Assembly: GCA_963743875.1 (NCBI GenBank)
Contig: CAVURM010000002.1
Coordinates: 372,001 to 436,000 of the forward strand
Reading direction: 5' to 3'
From: RHKX01 sp963743875
GTDB lineage: Bacteria > Actinomycetota > Thermoleophilia > Solirubrobacterales > 70-9
Length of the DNA stretch: 64,000 nucleotides
A program made the translations under genes and the position numbers. Below, piece by piece: positions 45,134 through 54,092 of the stretch (its first letter is position 1; each line of letters begins with the position of its first letter). The notes under the pieces were generated by a model. That model made no database searches, was not told where the DNA came from, and saw nothing but the letters and a program-made list of their open reading frames with translations.

Positions 45134-45745
45134 TCAGCTCTGTTTGACGACCGCGTACATGACACGTTCGGCGACATCGACGACCACGTTGCCGATCTGC
45201 GAGGAACGGCGATAGAGCTCTCGGAGAGAGATGCGCTGGCCCCTGTCGTCGACGGTGAGCAGATTTGCCATACCTCGGTAATAGGACGCCTCGAGCCGAT
45301 GCTGGACCGCGATCGCAGCCTCGGCCGCCTCGGTTGCGGAGTCGCCGTCGCCACCGAGGCGGGCGATCGCCTCGTCCAGCTCCCGAACGGCCTCGCCGAG
45401 CAGCCTCGCCATCTCGGCGAGCCCCGCGTCCGGGGGGCACTCCATAACCTCGGCTTCGGCGACGAGATCGCAGGTGTAGTCGAGGATCCAATCGATGCCG
45501 CGCGAAAGTGCGAACACGTCCTCCGGCTCCAGCGGGACCACGAACGCGGCACGGAGCTCGTTCCGCAGGTCGCGCTTCGCCTCGTCGCCTCGAGCCTCGG
45601 CCTCCCGCACGAGGCGTGCCGCATCGGCGTCACCGGTGGCCCAGGCGGCATAAGCGTCCAACCCCTCGAGGGTGATCCTCGCTTGGACGCGAAGGAGCCC
45701 GACCACGTCGGGCTCGTCGGGCAAGAACCACCGCGTGAACCTCAT
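45134..45745 (-). CDS. PhoU-like DUF47 phosphate transport accessory protein
   Basis: This 203-residue all-helical protein belongs to the DUF47 (TIGR00153/PhoU-like) family that pairs with Pit transporters. It shows FLPDEPDVVGLLRVQARITL, EARGDEAKRDLRNELRAAFV and VPLEPEDVFALSRGIDWILD, which is the family E-x-x-D-x-x-R and EDxFxLSR pattern. Its ATG at 45745 overlaps the stop of the Pit gene (ATGA). It probably tunes phosphate uptake. Confidence 0.88.
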   Translation of the reverse strand: MRFTRWFLPDEPDVVGLLRVQARITLEGLDAYAAWATGDADAARLVREAEARGDEAKRDLRNELRAAFVVPLEPEDVFALSRGIDWILDYTCDLVAEAEVMECPPDAGLAEMARLLGEAVRELDEAIARLGGDGDSATEAAEAAIAVQHRLEASYYRGMANLLTVDDRGQRISLRELYRRSSQIGNVVVDVAERVMYAVVKQS

Positions 45746-46752
45746 GCCACCCACTGCCAGATACCGTAGATGCCCATGGCGAGCAGGCCGGAGGCCGGAA
45801 TCGTGACCAGCCATGCGAGGCCCATCTGGCGGACGACCAGCCAGCGCACGTGATGCAGTCGCCGGCGCCCGGCGCCGATTCCGACGATCGAGGAAGCGAC
45901 CACCTGAGTCGTCGCCGTCGGCCCTCCGGCGAACGAGGCACCGAGGATCACAGCCGACGAAGCGGTCTGGCTGGCCAGTCCCTCGACCGGCTGGAGGCGA
46001 TAGATGCGGCGACCCACGGTGCGAATGATGGGCCATCCCCCGAAGGTGGTACCTGCCGTCAGTGCCAGAGCGCAGGCCACGGTCGCCCACGTGGGCGCCG
46101 CGAGCGTGTCGATCCGTCCGTCGGCCAGCAGCAGCGCCGCGACGATCCCGACGGACTTCTGTGCGTCGTTTGCGCCGTGGCTGAAGGCGAGGGCCGCGGA
46201 CATACCCCACTCCCCGCCGCGGACCGGACCCCGCCAGCGCCGCGTGGCTCGCCGCATCAACCGGCGGAGGGCGCGGATCACGATCAGGCCGCCGATGGCA
46301 CCAAGCGGCGGCGAGATCGCGAGCGCGATCAGCGCACCGAATACACCCACCGGGTGCCAGCCATCGAGGCCGCCCCACTGAACCGCGGTGATCCCTCCCT
46401 CGACCATCGCGGCGCCGACGAGACCGCCGACCAGGGCGTGCCCGGAACTGGAGGGAATCCCCAACCGCCAGGTGAGCAGGTTCCAGGTCACTGCAGCCGC
46501 GAGCCCGGACCCGATCACCGCGGCGGCCACCGAAGGGTCGACGGTGACGATGCCGCCGATCGTTTCGGCGACCGCAGCACCGACAAGCAGCGGACCGAGC
46601 AGATTGAAGGCCGCCGCGAGGACGATCGCCTGCAGCGGCGATGCCGCGCGGGTGGCGACAAGCGTCGCGATCGCGTTGGATGCGTCGTGGAGCCCGTTCG
46701 TGACCGCGAACGCGAGCGCAAGCAGAATCGCGAGCGCGAAGCCAAGTTCCAT
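45742..46752 (-). CDS. low-affinity inorganic phosphate transporter (PiT family)
   Basis: This 336-residue membrane protein is a PiT-type phosphate:cation symporter. Both inverted-repeat signatures are present: TNGLHDASNAIATLVATRA near residue 18 and SHGANDAQKSVGIVAALLL near residue 190. The IPSSSGHALVGGLVGAAMV segment also fits. It forms an operon with the downstream DUF47 gene, the usual arrangement. Confidence 0.92.
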   Translation of the reverse strand: MELGFALAILLALAFAVTNGLHDASNAIATLVATRAASPLQAIVLAAAFNLLGPLLVGAAVAETIGGIVTVDPSVAAAVIGSGLAAAVTWNLLTWRLGIPSSSGHALVGGLVGAAMVEGGITAVQWGGLDGWHPVGVFGALIALAISPPLGAIGGLIVIRALRRLMRRATRRWRGPVRGGEWGMSAALAFSHGANDAQKSVGIVAALLLADGRIDTLAAPTWATVACALALTAGTTFGGWPIIRTVGRRIYRLQPVEGLASQTASSAVILGASFAGGPTATTQVVASSIVGIGAGRRRLHHVRWLVVRQMGLAWLVTIPASGLLAMGIYGIWQWVA

Positions 46753-46963
46753 GGGATGACCTTACGCGCACGGGCCGAGTGGGTGCGGCGTGTTCGTTGG
46801 ACAGGTTGTTTGTGGGAACGCAGCTGAGAGGGCGAGCACGACATTGGGCCAGGGGGGTCCTCATGTCTCGCAAACTGCGGCCTTAATCCTCCCGCTCGCT
46901 TGAAGTATTCGCGCCGTTTGCCACGCTCCGCTGTGAGAGGCAAGTCCAAGCAGGAAGACTCCT

Positions 46964-47164
46964 ATGCAAGTTCGTGCTGAGGTCGAGACCATGCTGCGGG
47001 CCGGAAGGCCGTTCGGACAGATCGAAGAACGGATCGAGGCGATGCACGTCAACGAAGAGTCAAAGTCGGCGCTGTGGCTTCTTGCGTGGAGCGAGCAGAG
47101 GACGGATACCTGCAGCCGGCGCATTCTCGAGGAGGACCGGGCTGATGCTCTACCGCTGGGCTGA
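46964..47164 (+). CDS. small conserved protein, unknown function
   Basis: This 66-residue protein (VETMLRAGRPFGQIEERIEA, then VNEESKSALWLLAWSEQRTD) resembles short actinobacterial proteins with a conserved SALWLLAW end. GGAAGA precedes the ATG. No function is known; it stands alone between Pit and YkuD genes. Confidence 0.55.
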   Translation: MQVRAEVETMLRAGRPFGQIEERIEAMHVNEESKSALWLLAWSEQRTDTCSRRILEEDRADALPLG

Positions 47165-47312
47165 GGTGGAGGGTTCACCCCACCTCGCCTGCTCGTCTCG
47201 ATCGCGGTCCCCGGTCGGGCCTGCAGCTGCGACGGTAGACCTCGAAGCCGGTCTCAGCGCAGAAGGCAAGGACCGCGGAACGGCCACTCTGCAACACCCC
47301 TAATCTGTCCTT

Positions 47313-48269
47313 GTGCATCAGGACCGAGTTAGGTTCAGCGACTTCTCGACGGCGATCGTGGAGGGGGCGGCGATTGTGGTGCCGATCCTTGCCGTCGTCG
47401 CTCTCGTGCTCCATGTGGGTCGGTCAGACGACGTCGTGGCCCCCGCCACGGTTGGGTCGAAGCCTGCGGTCGTGGCGGCCTCCGCCATGCCACCGGGAAG
47501 CGCCGACTCGATTCCGGCAAGCGGGGGTGGAGGAGTTCCGGCGCCGGCAAGTCGCAATCCGGGAACCGTGCCCCCCGGTTCGGGCTCGGGGTCACCCGGG
47601 CCGAACGGCGGAGGGGTCGCATCGATTGCCGGGGCTCCGGCAACCGAGTCGAAGGTGGTCCCACCGTCGACCGCGGGCGGCCCGATCGTCGCGGTTCGCA
47701 ATGGCGAGCGAATTGAGGTGTTCGATGAGCCGGGTGGGGACCTGGTCGCCAGGCAGGGCGACGAGACGGAGTTCGGTTCGAAGAGCGTCTTCTCAGTCCT
47801 TCGGGTGAGTGAGGGATGGGTTGGGGTGTCGACCCATCTGCTGCCGAATGGCGAGCTCGGCTGGATTCGCGCCGACCCAGGAAAGCTGCGAGCGGGATAC
47901 GTCGATGATTCGATCGTCGTCGATCTCTCCGAGCGCTCTGCCAAGCTCTACCACGGCGAGGCGCAGGTGCGCTCCTGGACGGTCACGGTCGGGGCTGCGG
48001 ACAGCGAGACGCCGACGGGGGAGTTTGCGGTCACCGACGAGATACGCGGGGGGCTCGATCCGGCCTACGGCTGCTGCGCGGTGGCGATCAGTGCGACCCA
48101 ACCGGACCCTCCCCCCGGCTGGGTCGGCGGCAACCGGATTGCTTTCCACGGCACGGACGGCCCGCTCGGTGTCGCTGCATCAAATGGCTGTCTTCGCAGC
48201 ACCGACGAGGACGTGAGCGCACTTCTCGGCACGGTTCCACTGGGCACGCCGGTGCGGATTCGGGAGTAA
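47313..48269 (+). CDS. L,D-transpeptidase (YkuD family), membrane-anchored
   Basis: This 318-residue protein has an N-terminal anchor helix (EGAAIVVPILAVVALVLHVG), a low-complexity Pro/Gly/Ala linker, a small SH3-like region (VAVRNGERIEVFDEPGGDL) and a C-terminal YkuD catalytic domain. The catalytic motif is IAFHGTD followed by SNGCLRSTDED, with the Cys nucleophile. It should form 3-3 cross-links in peptidoglycan or attach ligands to it. The GTG start lies 6 nt after TAATCT, suggesting a leaderless message. Its last 72 bp, including the stop, recur at 59661-59732. Confidence 0.9.
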   Translation: MHQDRVRFSDFSTAIVEGAAIVVPILAVVALVLHVGRSDDVVAPATVGSKPAVVAASAMPPGSADSIPASGGGGVPAPASRNPGTVPPGSGSGSPGPNGGGVASIAGAPATESKVVPPSTAGGPIVAVRNGERIEVFDEPGGDLVARQGDETEFGSKSVFSVLRVSEGWVGVSTHLLPNGELGWIRADPGKLRAGYVDDSIVVDLSERSAKLYHGEAQVRSWTVTVGAADSETPTGEFAVTDEIRGGLDPAYGCCAVAISATQPDPPPGWVGGNRIAFHGTDGPLGVAASNGCLRSTDEDVSALLGTVPLGTPVRIRE

Positions 48270-48359
48270 CGGCGGAACTTCGGATTTTCCGTTCTCCGAA
48301 ACGTGAATCACTCAAAGTTGCTTTGCGAGGCCGGCGACGCTGGGATAGGCTCGTGCCCG

Positions 48360-49250
48360 ATGACTCAAGCGCAGCCAGCCGGCGCGACGGCACCCGCCAA
48401 CGAGGAGGCGGTGCGAGCCTGGGACACGGTCCTGTACGAGCGGTGGAAGAAGAACCGCGAGGTGTTCGTCGGCGCGCTGGAGGCGGTAACCGAGCACGCC
48501 TTCGATCGCTTTCCTCCACCCGAGGGCGGACACTGCATCGACATCGGCTGCGGGTTCGGCGATACGACTCAGCGACTCGCTGAGCTCGTCGGGCCCGAGG
48601 GATCGGCGCTCGGCATCGACTCCTCCCCTGAATTCATCGAGGATGCCCGCCGCGAAGCGGTGGAGGCGGGCCTCGACAACGTCGACTTCGAGGTCGCCGA
48701 TGCGCAGACGGCGCAGTGGGAACCAAGCCACGACTACGCCTTCTCGCGCATGGGGACACAGTTCTTCGCCGCACCGGTTCCAGCCATGCGCGCGATCCGC
48801 GGGGCGCTCAAGCCCGGCGGCCGGCTCAACAAGATCTGCTGGCGCCGCAAGGACGAGAGCCCCATCTGGGCGGAGACGGAGCAGGTGGTTCAGCGGTTCC
48901 TCTCGCGCCCCGACGAGTACGACGCCGACACCTGCGGACCCGGACCCTTCTCCCTCGGAAATCCCGAGACCACCCGTGGCATTCTCGCGGCCGCGGGGTT
49001 CGAGGAGATCGAGTTGCACTGCCGCGATTTCGACTACTACATGGGCGAGGACATGGATGAGGCGATCGACGCCCTGCTCGCGATCGGACCTGGAGCCGAA
49101 CTGATCCGCCTCAACGGGGAGTACGGCGAGAGCCGTCGACCCGAGATAGCCGAGGCACTCGCCGACCACTACGCCGCCTGGCAGCAGCCCGACGGCTCCA
49201 TTGTCGGTCGCGGGTCCGTCTGGAACGTCACCGCAAGCAATCCCAGCTGA
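48360..49250 (+). CDS. class I SAM-dependent methyltransferase
   Basis: This 296-residue methyltransferase has motif I as CIDIGCGFGDTTQRL, an acidic residue after strand 2 (LGIDSS), and motif II/III regions (FEVADAQTAQWEPSHDYAFS; GALKPGGRLNKICWRR). The ATG at 48360 lies 8 nt after TAGGCT, with TTGCGA 17 nt further up, a good promoter for a nearly leaderless message. The substrate is unknown; the type resembles UbiE/small-molecule methyltransferases. Confidence 0.85.
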   Translation: MTQAQPAGATAPANEEAVRAWDTVLYERWKKNREVFVGALEAVTEHAFDRFPPPEGGHCIDIGCGFGDTTQRLAELVGPEGSALGIDSSPEFIEDARREAVEAGLDNVDFEVADAQTAQWEPSHDYAFSRMGTQFFAAPVPAMRAIRGALKPGGRLNKICWRRKDESPIWAETEQVVQRFLSRPDEYDADTCGPGPFSLGNPETTRGILAAAGFEEIELHCRDFDYYMGEDMDEAIDALLAIGPGAELIRLNGEYGESRRPEIAEALADHYAAWQQPDGSIVGRGSVWNVTASNPS

Positions 49251-49309
49251 AGGCAATCACCCGCCCCTCTCACCGCAAACCCAGATTTCCCGGCTGGCTG
49301 CAGCGGCTG

Positions 49310-50566
49310 GTGGAGATCGGCGCGGAGCCCTCGGACACGGACGACCTTCGGGTTCGAAAAGCGGTGTTGGTCCTATCCGCGTCGCTGATGGCGAGCCTCT
49401 CGTTCGTCTGGGTCGTCACCTACGCCTCGCTCGGGCTCTGGGTCTCGGCAGCGATTCCCTTCGTCTACCAGCTCGCGTCGGCGACGAGCATCTACACCTT
49501 CGCCCGCACGCGCCGCTACACCCTGTTTCGCGAGAGCCAGCTGCTGATGAGCCTGGTGTTTCCGTTTCTCCTCCAATGGAGCCTGGGCGGCTTCGAGACC
49601 TCCTCTGCCGTGTGTCTGTGGGGAATCACGTCACCGCTGGGGGCGCTCCTCTTCGTCGGTGCCCGCCAGTCCATCCCATGGTTCGTGGCCTTTGCCGGCC
49701 TCGTCGGTCTCTCCGCCGCCATCGACCCGACTGCTGGCCGACGGCGCGCCCGACGATTCCGAACGGCGTCGTCGTCACCTTCTTCGCGCTCAACATCTTG
49801 GGCGTGGCGATCGACCGCCTACGCCTTGCTGCAGTACTTCGTCCGCGCGCGGGAGCAGGCGCTGTCGGACCTGGCGCGTGAGCACTCGGCGCTCGAGCGT
49901 GAGCAGGCCAAGTCCGAGCGCCTGCTGCTCAACGTCCTCCCCGAGTCGGTGGCTGCGCGCCTGAAGGAGCGGGAGGGCATCATCGCCGACGACTTCCCGG
50001 CAGTGACCGTTCTGTTCGCCGACCTGGTCGGATTCACACCGCTGTCGGAGCGCCTTTCTGCCTCGGAGCTCGTCTCCTTGCTGGACCGGGTGTTCGCGCG
50101 CTGGGATGCGCTCGCGGCCGAATACGGCGTGGAGAAGATCAAGACGATCGGAGACGCGTACATGGCTGCCGCCGGGATTCCGCTTCCGCGCGACGATCAC
50201 GCTGAAGCGATCGCCCGCATGGCCCTCTCGATGGGCCCGGAGGTGGCCCGCTGCTCGACCGAGATCGGCGAGCCGCTCGAGGTACGGATCGGCATCGACA
50301 CGGGCCCGGTGGTCGCCGGCGTGATCGGGCAGGCGAAGTTCATCTACGACCTTTGGGGAGACACGGTCAACACCGCGAGCCGCATGGAATCCCATGCCCC
50401 GCCGGGAACGATCCAGGTCACCGAGCGGGCGTACGAACGTCTCAGAGGCAGCTTCGAGCTGCGCCGGCGTGGCGCCGTCGAAGTGAAGGGAAAGGGGGAG
50501 ATGGACTGCTACCTGCTGATCCGGCCCCGAGCCGAGCCCGGTCACTTGAGCGCGGATCAGGCCTAG
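49310..50566 (+). CDS. membrane adenylate cyclase, class III
   Basis: This 418-residue protein has about five or six N-terminal membrane helices, a coiled-coil (ALSDLAREHSALEREQAKSE) and a C-terminal class III cyclase domain. Catalytic features are LFADLVGFTPLSERL (metal Asp), KIKTIGDAYMAAAG (adenine-selecting Lys and second metal Asp) and LWGDTVNTASRME (Asp, Asn, Arg). All key residues for cAMP synthesis are present. Between about 49735 and 49815 the conserved helix (IPNGVVVTFFALNILGVAI) lies in another frame, bracketed by compensating indels, so the printed peptide there is artificial. The start is GTG. Confidence 0.88.
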   Translation: MEIGAEPSDTDDLRVRKAVLVLSASLMASLSFVWVVTYASLGLWVSAAIPFVYQLASATSIYTFARTRRYTLFRESQLLMSLVFPFLLQWSLGGFETSSAVCLWGITSPLGALLFVGARQSIPWFVAFAGLVGLSAAIDPTAGRRRARRFRTASSSPSSRSTSWAWRSTAYALLQYFVRAREQALSDLAREHSALEREQAKSERLLLNVLPESVAARLKEREGIIADDFPAVTVLFADLVGFTPLSERLSASELVSLLDRVFARWDALAAEYGVEKIKTIGDAYMAAAGIPLPRDDHAEAIARMALSMGPEVARCSTEIGEPLEVRIGIDTGPVVAGVIGQAKFIYDLWGDTVNTASRMESHAPPGTIQVTERAYERLRGSFELRRRGAVEVKGKGEMDCYLLIRPRAEPGHLSADQA

Positions 50567-51228
50567 TCGTTGGATGGACTCGCGGCGGGCCAACCTTCGA
50601 GCCCGCGCAAAGACGCGAGGTCGTCCGCGGTTGCCGCCCGCTCTCGCATCGCCGGGTTGAGCTCGATCGCCCGACGTAACTCCGTGAGCGCGAGCTCGTG
50701 CTCCTCAAGTCGCGCGTGGCAACACGCCAGCCGAAACTGCACGATCGCCGTATCGCGGTGCTCGCCCGCTTCGCGCTCCAGGGTCGCCGCCGCGGTCGCC
50801 CAGTCGTTCCGGCGAATCGCCTCCTGAGCGAGGTAGATCGGTTCCCACGGCAGAGGGTGGTAGGGGCGGTCACGCCAGCCACCGATTGCGAGGATTGCGG
50901 TGTCGTCTTCGAGGGCGATGCCGCTACGCCGCACGTCGGGCCGCGGCACAAAGACACCGGTGCCGGCTGAGATCTCGACGGTCTCTTCCCCCACCGTGAT
51001 CTTCGCCCGACCCTTGAGGAGCACATAGAGCTCTTCCTGCCCGGGTGACTCGACGTGATCCTCGATAAGTGCATCGCCTTTGCGGGCGGCCCGAAACGCA
51101 TTTACCCCAAAGGCGCCGATATCCAGCCTGCGGCGCACTGGAATCCATTGCAGCTCGCCTCCCTGGATGGGGACTGAGTCATCCTCGAATATCGAAATCG
51201 TTCGGTAGTCCGGCTGATTGCCCGCCAT
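50563..51228 (-). CDS. cupin domain protein with C-terminal TPR-like helices
   Basis: This 221-residue protein has a cupin (ALIEDHVESPGQEELYVLLK, then AGTGVFVPRPDVRRSG) followed by two TPR-like helical hairpins (EAIRRNDWATAAATLEREAG; HARLEEHELALTELRRAIEL). The last bases overlap the adenylate cyclase end, so the genes converge. It may bind a small ligand and a partner protein. No metal ligand set can be confirmed. Confidence 0.75.
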   Translation of the reverse strand: MAGNQPDYRTISIFEDDSVPIQGGELQWIPVRRRLDIGAFGVNAFRAARKGDALIEDHVESPGQEELYVLLKGRAKITVGEETVEISAGTGVFVPRPDVRRSGIALEDDTAILAIGGWRDRPYHPLPWEPIYLAQEAIRRNDWATAAATLEREAGEHRDTAIVQFRLACCHARLEEHELALTELRRAIELNPAMRERAATADDLASLRGLEGWPAASPSND

Positions 51229-51266
51229 GGAAGCAATCGTGCCACGTGGCCGTGTCCATTTCCAAC

Positions 51267-51350
51267 CGCTCGACGATCAGCGCGTCGTAGCGAGGAACGA
51301 ATCGTCTCCCCGGTACATGAAGAAGCCCGCTCACAGAGCGGGCTTCTTGC
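51267..51350 (+). repeat. dispersed repeat, A-type
   Basis: CGCTCGACGATCAGCGCGTC, then GTAGCGAGGAACGAATCGTC and the hairpin AAGAAGCCCGCT-caca-GAGCGGGCTTCTT. It lies 60 nt from the duplicated regulator end. Confidence 0.8.
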
Positions 51351-51408
51351 TATTGATCCTGGCGCTGCCGGCGCGGCGCGGCCAGGCGGTCGCCTTGCTG
51401 GCGTCATT

Positions 51409-51518
51409 CTGTGGCGCGCTGACCTCCAAGCGCGATCACAATCTCGAGAACCGCCTCGGGATCCTGCAGGCGGTCACCGAAGAGTTCGCGCAATTGCGTC
51501 ATCCGGTAGCGCACCGTC
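51409..51518 (-). pseudogene. 110-bp copy of PucR-type regulator 3' end
   Basis: This segment matches 43887-43996 at 108 of 110 positions. On the minus strand it encodes the recognition helix and end of the regulator (TVRYRMTQLRELFGDRLQDP). It is fused to the 3' end of the methyltransferase gene, whose reading passes through part of it in another frame. Confidence 0.8.
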
Positions 51519-52370
51519 GGCGGCCTCGATGACGCGGATCAGACTCGCGCCCGGGTCGCCGCGAACGTCCGCGGCAGCGGGGTGGAGGCCTCCGCTGTAC
51601 AGACGGGCCTCATCGAAGCCGGCGGCCTCAAGGGCCGCCGCCGCGTCGGCCTCGTCGACGAAGTGCGGGTAGACCCTGCCGCGTACGAATCCCGAGAGCG
51701 CGGCATTGAAGACCTGCTCGGCCGGATCCAGGCTTCTTCCCGCCAGACGCAGGTCCGCCAGGTACAGGCCGATCGGGAATCGCCTCAGCGCAGCTGCGAT
51801 GCGACACCAGGTCGAGATCACGTCTTCGTCGTTGAAGTAGGTGAGCAGGCCCTCGGTGATGATCGCGAGGCCTCGATCGGTGTCGAGTGTGCCGACGAGG
51901 CTGTCGAGGCTGTCGGGGCCGTCGTCGCGGAGGACGTCGAGGTTGGCGACGCGGTGGGTCTCCGACAGCGAGCCCATCCTGTCGAGAGCGGAGCGCTTGC
52001 GCTCGGCCATCGCCGGCAGGTCGGCCTCGACGTAGGTCAGCCGATGACCGTAGCGAGAGGCGAATCGCCATCCGCGAGGCGACATTCCGCACGCCGCCTC
52101 GATCACCTGGCTCACCCTGCCACCCTCGATCGCCTCCTCCAATTGGTGGTCGATGATCCGGTGGCGGGCGAGCAGGAGGCCCTCGAGAGTCGGCCCCCCG
52201 AGCACTCGGCTGATCGCCATCGCCGGCCGGAGCGCGTCGTGGAACACACGCCCCTGCCAGGTCGCCAGCTCAGGGTGGGAGAGGTTGTTACGCACCCAGG
52301 TCTGACCGGTGTAATGAGCCGTCGGGCTGACCGCGTCCGGACCTCGACGAAGGCCCAGGCCGGGAATCAT
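51474..52370 (-). CDS. leucine carboxyl methyltransferase-type (PPM1/Tcmp) SAM methyltransferase
   Basis: This protein of about 298 residues resembles the leucine carboxyl methyltransferase/TcmP group: AHYTGQTWVRNNLSHPELAT, then VSQVIEAACGMSPRGWRFAS as motif I, LTYVEADLPAMAERKRSALD and IITEGLLTYFND. The ATG at 52370 matches the family start. The last 15 or so residues (after IRVIEAA) come from the duplicated regulator fragment, so the native C-terminus has been replaced. The gene may still be functional. The substrate is unknown. Confidence 0.8.
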   Translation of the reverse strand: MIPGLGLRRGPDAVSPTAHYTGQTWVRNNLSHPELATWQGRVFHDALRPAMAISRVLGGPTLEGLLLARHRIIDHQLEEAIEGGRVSQVIEAACGMSPRGWRFASRYGHRLTYVEADLPAMAERKRSALDRMGSLSETHRVANLDVLRDDGPDSLDSLVGTLDTDRGLAIITEGLLTYFNDEDVISTWCRIAAALRRFPIGLYLADLRLAGRSLDPAEQVFNAALSGFVRGRVYPHFVDEADAAAALEAAGFDEARLYSGGLHPAAADVRGDPGASLIRVIEAADGALPDDAIARTLR

Positions 52371-52445
52371 CTGGGTTGCGCGAACGTCATGACCTTTCGA
52401 GCCTAGAAGACTCCGGCGCCGCGCGATCAGTGGAAGTATCAACCT

Positions 52446-53843
52446 GTGACCGATCATCTGACTCCGCTCGACTCGACCTTCCTGGAACTCGAGGAGGGCG
52501 ATCAGGCCTCGCACATGCACATCGGCTGGGCGATGGTCTTCGACCCGCTACCTGATGGCGGAACCCCCGGCGTCGATCAGGTCCGGGAGCTCCTCGAGTC
52601 GCGCCTCTCGCTTCTGCCCCGCTTCCGGCGGCGGCTCTCCGAGCAGCAAACCGGGGGGCTGGGCTGGCCGTCGTGGGTCGACGACGAGGCCTTCGACATC
52701 GCCACCCACGTGCGCCATGCGGCGCTGCCGTCTCCAGGCACCTCGGAGGAGCTCCTCGACTGGCTCGGGGACTTCTACTCCCACCGGCTGGACCGGGCTC
52801 ATCCGCTCTGGGAGATGACTCTGCTCGATGGCCTCGCCGAAGGACGCTGGGCGATCGCGGTGAAGGTCCACCACTGTCTGGTCGACGGCATGAGCGGCGC
52901 TTCGGTGACGACCCTGATCCTCGACGCCGAAGCCGATCCGGAACCAGGGTCATCAGGATTGCTCGGCGCCTTCGAGGCTCCGCCAGACAACGAGCACGGG
53001 GTCCGTTGGCCGATCTCGGTGGTCTCCGACGGTGCCCGCGCCGGTCTCGACCTCGCACTGCATCCGCGCAAGCTCAGCGGGATGCTCTCCCGCTCCCGCG
53101 GCCTTGCCGAGCTCCTGGTTCGGGACGAGCTCAGGGGCGCTCCCCACAGCAGTCTCAACGTCGAGATCGGCGCGGGCCGCCGCCTGGCGGAGGTGGCCGT
53201 GCCGCTTGACGGGCTCAAGGAGGTCAACCGGGCACTTGGTGGAACCGTCAACGACGTCGTGCTTGCCGCATCCGCCGGGGGCATCCGGCGCCTGCTCGAG
53301 TCTCGTGGTGAGGAGCCCGACCCGCGTGGGTTGCGGGCGATGGTCCCGGTCAGCGTGCGCAGGACAAGCGAGAAGGTGGCGCTCGGGAACCGGGTCAGCT
53401 CGCTCTTCGTCGACCTGCCCGTCGCCGAGGCGGATCCCCTCGAGCGTTATCGCATCACGATCGAGGCGGCCGAGAGCCTGAAGCGGGGCGCGCAGGCGGC
53501 CGGCAGCGAGGCCCTCGTCGACCTCGCCGGCTATGCCCCACCCGTTGTGCACGCCGCGGTCGCGCAACTCTCGTTCACGCCGCGGCTGTTCAACGTGACG
53601 ATCACCAACGTCCCCGGCCCGCAGGTGACGCTGTATGCGCTCGGGTCCCGGCTTCGGCGGATCGTCCCCCTGGTTCCGATCTTCGCCTATCACGCGCTCG
53701 GTATTGCCGTGGCCAGCTACGACGGTGAGGTCGTCTTCGGCCTGGCCGCGGACCGCTCCACCGTTCCCGATCTCGATGTGCTGGCAGAGGGGATAAGGAA
53801 GTCCCTTGAAGAGCTTCGCGATCTCGCGGGGCGGCAGCTATGA
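52446..53843 (+). CDS. wax ester synthase/diacylglycerol acyltransferase
   Basis: This 465-residue WS/DGAT enzyme transfers acyl groups from acyl-CoA to alcohols or diacylglycerol and makes storage lipid. The catalytic motif HHCLVDGMSG is near residue 142, and LTPLDSTFLELE and TITNVPGPQV mark the two ends of the family. The GTG start is consistent with the family N-terminus. It diverges from the methyltransferase gene. A truncated crotonase start overlaps its stop, suggesting a former lipid operon. Confidence 0.93.
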   Translation: MTDHLTPLDSTFLELEEGDQASHMHIGWAMVFDPLPDGGTPGVDQVRELLESRLSLLPRFRRRLSEQQTGGLGWPSWVDDEAFDIATHVRHAALPSPGTSEELLDWLGDFYSHRLDRAHPLWEMTLLDGLAEGRWAIAVKVHHCLVDGMSGASVTTLILDAEADPEPGSSGLLGAFEAPPDNEHGVRWPISVVSDGARAGLDLALHPRKLSGMLSRSRGLAELLVRDELRGAPHSSLNVEIGAGRRLAEVAVPLDGLKEVNRALGGTVNDVVLAASAGGIRRLLESRGEEPDPRGLRAMVPVSVRRTSEKVALGNRVSSLFVDLPVAEADPLERYRITIEAAESLKRGAQAAGSEALVDLAGYAPPVVHAAVAQLSFTPRLFNVTITNVPGPQVTLYALGSRLRRIVPLVPIFAYHALGIAVASYDGEVVFGLAADRSTVPDLDVLAEGIRKSLEELRDLAGRQL

Positions 53844-54006
53844 AGGAGCCGCGCTTCGAGGAGATCGAGGTCGCGGTCGACGGGGTTCGGGGGATCTTCG
53901 TCTGAACCGGCCTTGCCGGCTCAACGCGCTCAGCCCGCGGGAGCTCAGGGGCGTCGACGGAATCCCGTTGAGGCAATGGGGGCCGACCCGTGCCTGCCAT
54001 GCGTAG
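53840..54006 (+). pseudogene. N-terminal relic of an enoyl-CoA hydratase/isomerase
   Basis: From the ATG at 53840, which overlaps the WS/DGAT stop, the frame reads MKEPRFEEIEVAVDGVRGIF and then stops. The next frame continues LNRPCRLNALSPRELRGVDG, the usual crotonase start (LNRPxxLNALS). Only about 45 residues remain. A frameshift near 53900 and loss of the rest mark it as a relic. Confidence 0.6.
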
Positions 54007-54092
54007 TTCCCACGGTGTGCGCCCGACCGACGGCCCTTAGGGTAGGTGCATGCAAACCGTTGATTCGAACAAGGACTGAGGGCAGGAAGAGG

